NCBI GenBank assembly: GCA_900546285.1
Contig: URCJ01000040.1
Location: 1 to 16,819, forward strand
Origin: an uncultured Solobacterium sp.
GTDB lineage: Bacteria > Bacillota_I > Bacilli_A > Erysipelotrichales > Erysipelotrichaceae
Reading direction: 5' to 3'
Length of the DNA stretch: 16,819 nt
Both the position numbers and the translations under genes were made by a program. The notes beneath the pieces are model-generated. The model was not told the origin of the DNA. It ran no database searches and saw only the letters and a list, made by a program, of their open reading frames with translations. Shown here piece by piece: positions 1-7,514 of this stretch (position 1 is its first letter; each line of letters begins with the position of its first letter).

Positions 1-7
1 ATAAAAA

Positions 8-51
8 GGCTGTCCAGCCTTAAGTTTTAACACTTAGGTTTTTGGACAGCC
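8..51 (-). terminator. Intrinsic terminator of the SDR gene
   Basis: GGCTGTCC (8-15) pairs perfectly with GGACAGCC (44-51). An inner, bulged stem of CCTTAAG (18-24) with CTTAGG (33-38) extends the hairpin. Read on the minus strand, the hairpin is followed by a TTTTT run (bases 3-7) and lies about 20 bases past the stop codon of the dehydrogenase gene. This is the classic form of a Rho-independent terminator. Confidence 0.88.
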
Positions 52-70
52 CCTTCCTCATCTTTAATGA

Positions 71-871
71 TTAAGGTCTTAAGCCCATGCCACCTTCAAG
101 AGTAATAGTTTCACCACTCATATACTTGAAATCAGGGTTAGCTAATTGAACACAAACTCTACCAATTTCAGTTTCAACATTACCATAGTGACCCATAGGA
201 GGCATCTTAACATTAGCCTTAAATGCTTCAGGATATGCCTTTTCAAAGTTTTCAAGTTGAGCAGTCCAAGCAAGTGGACAAACAACATTAGCGTTGATTC
301 CATCCTTACCCCACTCGGTAGCAGCAACTCTAGTTAAACCTCTAATACCTTCCTTAGCAGCAGCATAAGCACATTGACCATAGTTACCAAATAAACCAGC
401 ACCTGATGCGAAGTTAATTACAGTACCCTTAGTTTCCTTTAAGTATGGGTAACATGCTTGCATATAATAGAATGTCGCATATAAACCAGAATATATAGCT
501 AAATCAAATTGTTCAGTTGTATGATCGGCAATAGTAACACCACTTGCTGAAGCTTGGGCGTTATTGATAAGAACATCAATTCTACCAAACGCGTCTACAG
601 TTTGCTTAATGACATTCTTAACTGTCTCTTCATTGTTGCTGCCAGATGAAACATCAGCTTGAATTGGAAGAACCTTAACTCCATACTTTTCTTCTAATTC
701 CTTCTTAGCATCCTCTAGCTTTGTCACATTACGACCAGTGATAACGATATTAGCACCTTCCTTAGCGTATGCAGTCGCAATACCATAACCAATAGAACCA
801 CAACTACCATCAGCTAGTGTAGCTCTACCTCCACCTGTAATAATTACAGTCTTGCCTTGTAAAAATCCCAT
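71..871 (-). CDS. SDR-family NAD(P)-dependent oxidoreductase, 12alpha-hydroxysteroid dehydrogenase-like
   Basis: This 266-residue cytosolic protein is a classical short-chain dehydrogenase/reductase. Seen: a Rossmann glycine motif opened by an insert (TGGGR at 12-16, then GSIGYG at 25-30), the NNAQ variant of NNAG (103-106), and the catalytic set Ser156, Tyr169 and Lys173 (YAAAK). Arg47 right after strand beta-2 (TGRN) suggests NADP(H). From memory, the segments NNAQASASG, YSGLYATFYYM, TAQLENF and the GGMG-RP end closely match the characterised clostridial 12alpha-hydroxysteroid dehydrogenase, which oxidises the C12 hydroxyl of bile acids. I could not run an alignment, so the substrate is inferred; another 3-oxoacyl-ACP-reductase-like SDR is possible. 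ATG at 869-871 has a GAGG site (881-884) nine bases upstream. It is a single-gene unit, divergent from the chorismate mutase gene. Confidence 0.88.
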   Translation of the reverse strand: MGFLQGKTVIITGGGRATLADGSCGSIGYGIATAYAKEGANIVITGRNVTKLEDAKKELEEKYGVKVLPIQADVSSGSNNEETVKNVIKQTVDAFGRIDVLINNAQASASGVTIADHTTEQFDLAIYSGLYATFYYMQACYPYLKETKGTVINFASGAGLFGNYGQCAYAAAKEGIRGLTRVAATEWGKDGINANVVCPLAWTAQLENFEKAYPEAFKANVKMPPMGHYGNVETEIGRVCVQLANPDFKYMSGETITLEGGMGLRP

Positions 872-900
872 TTTATTTTTCCTCGATCTTTCTTTAATAA

Positions 901-906
901 ATTATA
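901..906 (-). promoter_or_regulatory. Candidate -10 element for the SDR gene
   Basis: On the minus strand this reads TATAAT, about 30 bases ahead of the start codon. No good -35 hexamer lies at the usual 16-18 base distance (TCAATT at 924-929 is the nearest fit), so only the -10 is convincing. Confidence 0.4.
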
Positions 907-956
907 TCACTAAAAAATTAACAAATTGATGTACAAAAAAATGAACACATAAAAGG

Positions 957-962
957 TATAAT
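957..962 (+). promoter_or_regulatory. Candidate -10 element of the chorismate mutase/WYL/addBA operon
   Basis: A perfect TATAAT lies 20 bases ahead of the first start codon of the operon, followed by an AAGAGG ribosome binding site. The -35 is weak: TTGATG at 926-931 is too far (25-base spacer). The two divergent -10 boxes share a 50-base A/T-rich region. Confidence 0.45.
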
Positions 963-982
963 AATATCAAGAGGTATTTAAT

Positions 983-1258
983 ATGGATTTAATGGAATGT
1001 CGTAAGATGATCAATGAGATTGATGATCAAATGAAGGAATTGTTCTTAAAGAGAATGGAAGTAGTATCTAATGTTGCTTTATATAAGAAAGAAAATAACA
1101 TGCCTATTTTTGATAGTAAAAGAGAAGAGTCGATGAAAGAAAGACTGTCTAAGGATACTGGAGAAATGAAGGAATATTATTTAAATTTCTTGGAAGCTAT
1201 GTTAGTTGAATCAAAAAAATATCAAGAAGAGTTATTATATGGAAGAAAAGAAGACTAG
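983..1258 (+). CDS. Chorismate mutase, AroQ class (monofunctional)
   Basis: This 91-residue all-helical protein would convert chorismate to prephenate, the branch step towards Phe and Tyr. All active-site positions known from the E. coli chorismate mutase domain can be placed: Arg7, Arg24, Lys35, Asp44, Arg47, Glu48, Ser77 and Gln81 (E. coli Arg11, Arg28, Lys39, Asp48, Arg51, Glu52, Ser84 and Gln88). Spacing is consistent except for a loop three residues shorter before Ser77. The length is that of a stand-alone domain, with no dehydratase or DAHP synthase fused. GAGG at 971-974 sets the start. The 3' end overlaps the next gene by 20 bases, so the two are probably translated in a coupled way. 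No other aromatic amino acid gene lies nearby, which is an odd setting. Confidence 0.85.
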   Translation: MDLMECRKMINEIDDQMKELFLKRMEVVSNVALYKKENNMPIFDSKREESMKERLSKDTGEMKEYYLNFLEAMLVESKKYQEELLYGRKED

Positions 1259-2207
1259 TATTCTTGCTGTATATAAAGTGTTAGAAGAGTTCAGTGATGA
1301 GAACCACCCACTAACAAGGACCGAGATAACTGACTTAATAGAGAAACAATATAATATAACAATTGATAGAAGAACACTATATCGTAACATTGAAATGTTG
1401 ATTAACTTTGGTTATGACATTTCTGACTACAATGAAAATAAAATAGGTTATTACTTAAAGGATCGTCTGTTTCAACATTCAGAAGTTCTTTTGTTGTGTA
1501 ATGCGGTACACGCATCACACTTTATACCTGATAGGGCTAGTAAAGACTTAGTTAATAAGTTGTTATCGTCTCAAAGTAGGTATAAGAGAAATGATTATTT
1601 TAAGAATGTTTATTTGCCTAATAATAAGAAAAAAGATAATAAACAATTTCTTCTAAATATCGAACAAATAAGTAGAGCTATAAATGAAAAGAAAGTAATT
1701 AAATTTAACTATACTCGTTATGATATTAACAAGAAACTAGTTAATACTAGAGATGATGCTTATTATCGTAGTCCATATTTCTTAGTAGTAAATGGGGATA
1801 GGGTTTATATGGTAGGCAAGGGTAAAAACCATGATAGTTTATCTCACTTTAGAGTAGATAGAATGAAAGATATTGAACTTGTAGATGAATACTATCTAAG
1901 ACTGCCTAAGAATCTAGATGCCTATGCTTATGCCAATAATAAGATCTATATGTATAGTGGTGATGAAACAGGGGTTACGTTAAGATGTGATAAAAAGGCT
2001 TTGGATGTCATCATCGATACTTTTGGTAAGGATGTAATGTTGGCAGATGAAGGTGAAACTTTTACAGTTTATACCAAGTGTGGAAAGGAAGACATCGTGA
2101 AGTTTTGTCTTCAATATGTTGAGTCAGTTGACTTATTAGAACCTCTATCTTTAAGAGAAGAGGTTAGAAAGGTACTACTAGATGCATCAAATAGATATCA
2201 AAGATAA
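1239..2207 (+). CDS. WYL-domain transcriptional regulator (HTH-WYL-WCX)
   Basis: This 322-residue protein has three parts: an N-terminal winged helix-turn-helix (about 5-75, with TRTEI and DRRTLYRNIEML), a WYL domain (about 137-216, with FNYTRYD, YRSPYFLVVNGDRVYMVG and FRVDRMKDIEL) and a C-terminal WCX-like domain (about 245-320). The name-giving triad is VYM here (189-191). WYL proteins are ligand-sensing regulators; studied members (PafBC, DriD) act in DNA-damage responses and DriD binds single-stranded DNA. I start it at ATG 1239, with an AGAAGAG site about eight bases upstream, rather than at an upstream ATG at 1206 that lacks such a site and would deepen the overlap. It overlaps the chorismate mutase gene by 20 bases and the addB-like gene by 26, so it likely belongs to the same mRNA and may control it. 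Confidence 0.87.
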   Translation: MEEKKTSILAVYKVLEEFSDENHPLTRTEITDLIEKQYNITIDRRTLYRNIEMLINFGYDISDYNENKIGYYLKDRLFQHSEVLLLCNAVHASHFIPDRASKDLVNKLLSSQSRYKRNDYFKNVYLPNNKKKDNKQFLLNIEQISRAINEKKVIKFNYTRYDINKKLVNTRDDAYYRSPYFLVVNGDRVYMVGKGKNHDSLSHFRVDRMKDIELVDEYYLRLPKNLDAYAYANNKIYMYSGDETGVTLRCDKKALDVIIDTFGKDVMLADEGETFTVYTKCGKEDIVKFCLQYVESVDLLEPLSLREEVRKVLLDASNRYQR

Positions 2208-4398
2208 TATGTTGTTGATATGTCCTAGTGACATTAAAGAAAAAATACTTACTAATAATAAGAGTCTTGTTGATATATCTTTTATGACTTTAGAAGAATA
2301 TAAGAAGAGATATTATTTTGATTATGATTATCATACCGTTAAGTATTTGATGGATACTTATGGCTATACACTAAATAATGCCAAGGAAATAATTGAAAGC
2401 TTATATTTTGTTGAAGATAAGGATTATCCTAATAATAAGCTAAATGATTTAGTAAAGATTAAGAAGGAACTACTTGATAAAAACTTATTGATATTAGATC
2501 CATTATTTAACAAACATAATAAAGATACTATCGTATACGGTTACGGAGACATAAGATTAAAAGATGCAAAAGTACTTAAAGGTACTATCATAGATAAACT
2601 CTATAACATCTATGAGTTTGATACTATTGAATCAGAATTAGAGTATGTTTATGAATCGATTTTTGAATTATTAGAAAATGGAATAGACATCAATAATATC
2701 TATATTGTTGCGGGTAATGAATATGAGAATTATTTTAAAAGATATAATTCTTATTATGACTTTAAAGTAAATTATCCAAGTGATAATAGCTTATATGGAA
2801 CAGAAGCAGCTAAGAAGTTCTTAGAAGACATTAAGCTTAAGGATAGAGAGACTATTTATAATGAATTAACTAATAAAGATTTAGTTAATATCTTAAATAA
2901 GTATCTAGATTTAAATGAAGCTTACGACTTTATTGTTGAAGACTTAAAACATATTAAACTGAATAAGAAGTATAGGGATGTAGTGCAGGTAGTTTCTAAT
3001 AATTATTTATTTGATGATGCTGATTATGTATTCTATTTAGGCTTCAATGATAAGGTACCAGCATATAAGAAAGATAATAAATACTTGGACAATGAGATGT
3101 GTGCTCTTTTAGGTATTGATGATACTAATGATAAGAATAGGATTATTAAAGAGAATTTAATTTGTAACTTGTCTAATATTAAAAATCTAATGTTGTCTTA
3201 TTCTAAGAATTCGCCTTTTAATAAGTATGAAAGACAAATGTTGTTTAATGATGTGAATTATATTACTTATACCAATAAATATTTACATAGTGATAGAGCT
3301 AATAAAAATAGATATGGTGAACTGTTGGATAATCTTGATAAGTATGGTGAGCATAATGATGATTTAGATTCAATGTATTCTACATACGATAGAAACAATT
3401 ATGGTGATTATGATAATAGTTATAAGCGCTTTGATGTAAATAAGAAGGAAGTGTGTCTTTCATACAGTAGTATGCAAAGTTATTATGAATGTGCCTTTAA
3501 GTATTACCTAGATAATATCTTAAGACCAGATGACTCTGATATTACTTTCTTTAATACTATTGGTACTATTGCCCATAATGTTTTACAAGAAATGGTTCTA
3601 GATAATACTAAAGATTTTGATGAGCTTTGGGATAATCAGGTTACTTTTACTAGTGCTAAGGAATTGTATTTTAACAAGAAGATTAAAGAAGAGATTAGGG
3701 AAGATTTTAATATCATTCTTAAACAAAAAGAATTATCTTATTTTGATAGTGTAGAGTGTGAAAAGCGTATTAAGTTAAAGTTAAGAGATAATATCTTCTT
3801 CAAAGGTTTTATCGATAAGATACTTAAGTGTAAAGATAATCTATGTATTGTGGACTATAAGACTGGTAATACAAAGATTGAAGATAAGTATTTTGAGTTT
3901 GGGCTAAATTTACAATTACCTTCATATTTATACTTATTACAGGAAGATCCTTCAAAGATAATTGGTTTTTATCTTCAACATCTAGTAGCACCTAAGTATG
4001 TTTATGATGAAAAGAAAGATATTGAGACTCAAAAGAATGAGGATATGAAGTTAAGTGGTTTTACTTCTAATGATATTAGTAGAATAAATATTCTAGAGGA
4101 TTTAGATGGTAAGTCTAGTGTTGTTTCTAAATTGGCTATTACTAAAAATGGTGAATTGTCTAAGAATTCTAAGGTTATATCAGATGAAGATATGAAAGAT
4201 ATGATTAAGCTTGTTGAAGATAAAATACTAGCAGCATCAACAAGTATTCTAAATAATGACTTTAGTATTAATCCAAAGGTAATTGATAATAAGAATGTTT
4301 CATGTACTTATTGTCGATATAAGGATATCTGTTATAAGAGAATTAAGGATTATGTTTATTGTGAAACTAAAAAGGAGGAAGTGATAGATGGAGATTAG
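2182..4398 (+). CDS. addB: AddB/RexB-type nuclease subunit with iron-sulfur cluster ligands
   Basis: This 738-residue protein is the likely B subunit of the helicase-nuclease that processes double-strand breaks for recombination. The C-terminal half carries a complete PD-(D/E)XK nuclease: His465 (GTIAHNVLQ), Asp545 (GFID), Asp558 and Lys560 (VDYK), and Gln578/Tyr582 (QLPSY). Four cysteines can hold a 4Fe-4S cluster as in AddB: Cys437 (ECAFKYYL), Cys708, Cys711 and Cys717. The N-terminal half is a shortened helicase-like region with no Walker A; the trace YLGFND (285-290) fits the AddB pattern. It is far shorter than B. subtilis AddB (about 1,160). The chosen ATG has an AGAAAGG site; ATG 2209, just after the WYL stop, is an alternative. 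It overlaps addA by 11 bases. Confidence 0.85.
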   Translation: MHQIDIKDNMLLICPSDIKEKILTNNKSLVDISFMTLEEYKKRYYFDYDYHTVKYLMDTYGYTLNNAKEIIESLYFVEDKDYPNNKLNDLVKIKKELLDKNLLILDPLFNKHNKDTIVYGYGDIRLKDAKVLKGTIIDKLYNIYEFDTIESELEYVYESIFELLENGIDINNIYIVAGNEYENYFKRYNSYYDFKVNYPSDNSLYGTEAAKKFLEDIKLKDRETIYNELTNKDLVNILNKYLDLNEAYDFIVEDLKHIKLNKKYRDVVQVVSNNYLFDDADYVFYLGFNDKVPAYKKDNKYLDNEMCALLGIDDTNDKNRIIKENLICNLSNIKNLMLSYSKNSPFNKYERQMLFNDVNYITYTNKYLHSDRANKNRYGELLDNLDKYGEHNDDLDSMYSTYDRNNYGDYDNSYKRFDVNKKEVCLSYSSMQSYYECAFKYYLDNILRPDDSDITFFNTIGTIAHNVLQEMVLDNTKDFDELWDNQVTFTSAKELYFNKKIKEEIREDFNIILKQKELSYFDSVECEKRIKLKLRDNIFFKGFIDKILKCKDNLCIVDYKTGNTKIEDKYFEFGLNLQLPSYLYLLQEDPSKIIGFYLQHLVAPKYVYDEKKDIETQKNEDMKLSGFTSNDISRINILEDLDGKSSVVSKLAITKNGELSKNSKVISDEDMKDMIKLVEDKILAASTSILNNDFSINPKVIDNKNVSCTYCRYKDICYKRIKDYVYCETKKEEVIDGD

Positions 4399-7300
4399 AT
4401 ATACTGATGAGCAATTAGAAGCTATTACTACTCCTGTATATAACACCATGATTTCAGCTGGGGCAGGTAGTGGTAAGACTAAGGTTTTAACTCAGAGAGT
4501 TTTTAATCATTTAGCTAATAATATAGATGTAGATAGACTATTGGTTTTAACTTTTACTAATGCGGCTGCTGCTGAGATGAAACAAAGGGTTATTAAACTT
4601 TTAGTAGAGGATGATTCTTTAGATCCTGATCTTAAGAAAGCACAATTAAATAAAATTGATTCAGCTTATATTATGACCTTTGATGCCTATTCTTTATTCT
4701 TGGTAAAGAAGTATCATCAACTTTTAAATGTAGACAAAGATATTGATATAGCTGATTCTAATATTATTAATGGGATTACTGATAAGTTTTTAGAAGAAAT
4801 CTTTGAACAACAATATGTTTCAAATGATATATTCAAAGATATTATCTCTAAGTATTGTGTTAAGGATGATGATGTTGTTAAGGGTTTTGTGAAGAGTTTA
4901 AATAAAAAGTTGGATCTTATTTATGATAGGGATAATTTTATTAAAACTTATAATGATTTATTCTTTTCAACTTCTCATTTAAATGATGAACTAAATAGTT
5001 ATACATCATTACTTCTTCAAAAGCTTAAGCAGGTTGATGAATTACTAAATAAAATAAGTGAGCTTGATGATTTGAATAGATTCTTTAACAATTGGCAAGG
5101 TATTAATAATTTATCAAGTTATGAAGAGGTACGTTCTTATGTAGCTAATATTGCTCCTGTTAGGAAGAAGAATAAGGAAGAGTATGATGAGGATGCCTTA
5201 GCCTTAAAGGATAAGATTAAGGACATAATAAAGGAAGTCAATGAATTAACTAAGTATGATAAGTCAACTCTTATAAATGATGTCCTTATAAATAAAGATT
5301 ATGTTAATTGTTTATTAGATTTGGCCGAGGAATTGAATAGAAGAATTAATATTTATAAGAAAGAGAATAATTTCTATGATTTTATTGATATAGCTAAGTT
5401 GGCTATTGAGGTTGTTGATAAAAATGATGAGATTAGAGAATCTATTAAGAATAATTTCTATGAAATATTGATTGATGAGTATCAGGATACTAGTGATATT
5501 CAAGAGCTATTAATCAGCAAAATATCTAATAATAATGTTTATGTAGTTGGTGATATTAAGCAGTCTATCTATCGTTTTAGATATGCAAATCCTGATATTT
5601 TTAGAACTAAGTATGAGAATTATTCTAAGGGTATTAATGGTAAGAAGATTGATTTGACTAATAACTTTAGAAGTAGATATGAGGTATTGAGGGATATTAA
5701 CTTGTTCTTTAATAGGACGATGTCCTCAAGTGTTGGTGGTGCTGATTATACAAGGGGTCACCAACTAATAGCTGGTAATTTATCTTATTTAAAGGATGAG
5801 AAGTATGATTGTGAGATTTTGTCTTATGAGAAGCAAAAGGGAATAGACAGTGCATATATAGAGGCTCAACTTATTGCGGATGATATTAAAAGTAGGGTTA
5901 ATACTTTCAAGCTAAAGGATCATTTATGTGATTATAGAGATATTACTATTTTGATGGATAGGTCTAGTAAGTTTGATGTGTTTAAGGAAGTATTGACGGC
6001 TAATAATATTCCTACTTTTATTGAGACTGAAGAGAAGATGTCTGAGTCTGATTTGTTGACGGTTATTAGAAGTATTTTTAAGTTGTTGGCTGATTATGAT
6101 AAGCATGCATATATCTCGTTAGAGAGAAGTTTCTTGTGTGAGACAAGTGATGAGGATATTTTTAATAATATTACCAACAATCAAATATTTACTTCACCAA
6201 CTTATATAAAAATAAACGATATTAAAACAAATATCGATACTAAGACTATTTCGAATATCTTAGATGAGATAATGGAGTCTTTTGATGTTTATAGTAAGCT
6301 TGTTAAGATTAAGGATGTTCATGCCTCTAATGTGAAGATTGATTATTTGTATCAGTTGGCTAATAACTTAAATAATCTAGGTTATACCTATAGGGACTTT
6401 AATGATTATCTTGTTGATGTGTTTGATAGAGAGGATGACATTAAGTTTAGGATTGGTAGTGAAGTAGAGAATGCGGTAAGAATCACTAACTATCATAAGT
6501 CTAAGGGACTTGAGTATAATGTGGTTTATTATCCTTGTTTGTCTTATGATTTTAATCAACAGGATAAGAAAGGTGATTTCTTGTTTGATAAGAATCATGG
6601 TATTATCATGCCAACGTTTATAGATAATAGGGGTCTTAGGGATACTTTTATTAAAGAGTTGTATAAGTATAATTATGATCTTGAGGATATTGGTGAGAAG
6701 ATTAGGTTGTTTTATGTTGCCCTAACTAGAGCTAAGGAAAAGATGATTATTGTCAATTGTTTTGATGATAAGATTGAACCTACTGATACTAATTTAGATG
6801 ATATTACTAAGGCTTCTATTAAGAATTATTCTTCTATGTTGACTTACATTATGAATGATTTAAGTGATTTTATAATTAATAAAGATATTCCTGAGATTAA
6901 GGAGAATATAATCCAAAAGGATTTGTTTACAACACTTACAAAATCAAACAAGCTAGTATTAAAACCCAATATCGAGGTTATACCAACAGAAGTAATTACT
7001 TCACATTTTTCTAAACAAGCAGGTTTAATTACTAAAGATATTTTAGATAAAATGGAACTTGGTACTAAGATTCACTATTATCTTGAGATGTTGGATTTTA
7101 AGAATCCTGATTATACAAGTGTAGATAATAAATATATAAACAAAATACAAGCATTTATTGATTCACCACTACTTAAAAACATTAAAGAAGCTAAGATCTT
7201 TAAAGAATATGAATTCATGGATGATGGTAAACATGGTTTTATAGACTTGTTACTTGAATACGAAGACAAAATTGTGATCATTGATTATAAGACTAAAACA

Positions 7301-7429
7301 ATTGATGATGTACATTATGATGAACAATTGAATGGTTATAGAACTTATGTTGAATCTTTAACTTCTAAACCTGTTTATTGTTACCTATATAGCATCATTG
7401 ATGAGGTGTATAGGGAAGTAATTAAATAA
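4388..7429 (+). CDS. addA: AddA/RexA-type ATP-dependent helicase-nuclease subunit
   Basis: This 1,013-residue UvrD-like superfamily 1 helicase carries a C-terminal nuclease. Motifs in order: Walker A SAGAGSGKT (23-31), LTFTNAAAAEM (54-64), Walker B LIDEYQDT (361-368), GDIKQSIYRFR (388-398), NNFRSR (425-430), HKSKGLE (703-709) and FYVALTRAK (775-783). The nuclease shows His896 (GTKIH), Asp953 (GFID), Asp966 and Lys968 (IDYK), and Gln980/Tyr984. With AddB it should unwind and trim broken ends and load RecA, so both partners look catalytically intact. It is shorter than B. subtilis AddA (about 1,230). AGGAGG at 4373-4378, nine bases ahead of the ATG and inside addB, fixes the start. The stop is followed by a small ORF with its own good ribosome binding site. 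Confidence 0.93.
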   Translation: MEIRYTDEQLEAITTPVYNTMISAGAGSGKTKVLTQRVFNHLANNIDVDRLLVLTFTNAAAAEMKQRVIKLLVEDDSLDPDLKKAQLNKIDSAYIMTFDAYSLFLVKKYHQLLNVDKDIDIADSNIINGITDKFLEEIFEQQYVSNDIFKDIISKYCVKDDDVVKGFVKSLNKKLDLIYDRDNFIKTYNDLFFSTSHLNDELNSYTSLLLQKLKQVDELLNKISELDDLNRFFNNWQGINNLSSYEEVRSYVANIAPVRKKNKEEYDEDALALKDKIKDIIKEVNELTKYDKSTLINDVLINKDYVNCLLDLAEELNRRINIYKKENNFYDFIDIAKLAIEVVDKNDEIRESIKNNFYEILIDEYQDTSDIQELLISKISNNNVYVVGDIKQSIYRFRYANPDIFRTKYENYSKGINGKKIDLTNNFRSRYEVLRDINLFFNRTMSSSVGGADYTRGHQLIAGNLSYLKDEKYDCEILSYEKQKGIDSAYIEAQLIADDIKSRVNTFKLKDHLCDYRDITILMDRSSKFDVFKEVLTANNIPTFIETEEKMSESDLLTVIRSIFKLLADYDKHAYISLERSFLCETSDEDIFNNITNNQIFTSPTYIKINDIKTNIDTKTISNILDEIMESFDVYSKLVKIKDVHASNVKIDYLYQLANNLNNLGYTYRDFNDYLVDVFDREDDIKFRIGSEVENAVRITNYHKSKGLEYNVVYYPCLSYDFNQQDKKGDFLFDKNHGIIMPTFIDNRGLRDTFIKELYKYNYDLEDIGEKIRLFYVALTRAKEKMIIVNCFDDKIEPTDTNLDDITKASIKNYSSMLTYIMNDLSDFIINKDIPEIKENIIQKDLFTTLTKSNKLVLKPNIEVIPTEVITSHFSKQAGLITKDILDKMELGTKIHYYLEMLDFKNPDYTSVDNKYINKIQAFIDSPLLKNIKEAKIFKEYEFMDDGKHGFIDLLLEYEDKIVIIDYKTKTIDDVHYDEQLNGYRTYVESLTSKPVYCYLYSIIDEVYREVIK

Positions 7430-7448
7430 TTAAAGGGAGAATAATATT

Positions 7449-7511
7449 ATGGCAATTGATAATAAGAAAGAACAAGATGTAGATAAGATTATTGCGGAAA
7501 TTGAGGTGTAA
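7449..7511 (+). CDS. 20-codon ORF between addA and rhuM, possible gene remnant
   Basis: A strong AAAGGGAG site (7433-7440) precedes ATG 7449. The product, MAIDNKKEQDVDKIIAEIEV, ends three bases before the rhuM start, and its last codons contain the GAGGT (7503-7507) that serves rhuM. Reading 1: a leader peptide coupling rhuM to addA transcription. Reading 2: the head of a native gene joined to the tail of a lost hsdM (DVDKIIAEIE resembles coiled-coil ends of HsdM, but this is a weak impression). No function is assigned. Confidence 0.4.
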   Translation: MAIDNKKEQDVDKIIAEIEV

Positions 7512-7514
7512 TGT

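Noticed and set aside
926..950. Imperfect inverted repeat around TTGATGTAC and GAACACAT between the divergent SDR and chorismate mutase genes
   Set aside because: Only four bases (ATGT/ACAT) match in a consistent register, so it does not support an operator call.
926..962. TTGATG plus TATAAT as a complete promoter for the chorismate mutase operon
   Set aside because: The spacer is 25 bases, far from the 16-18 needed; only the -10 was kept.
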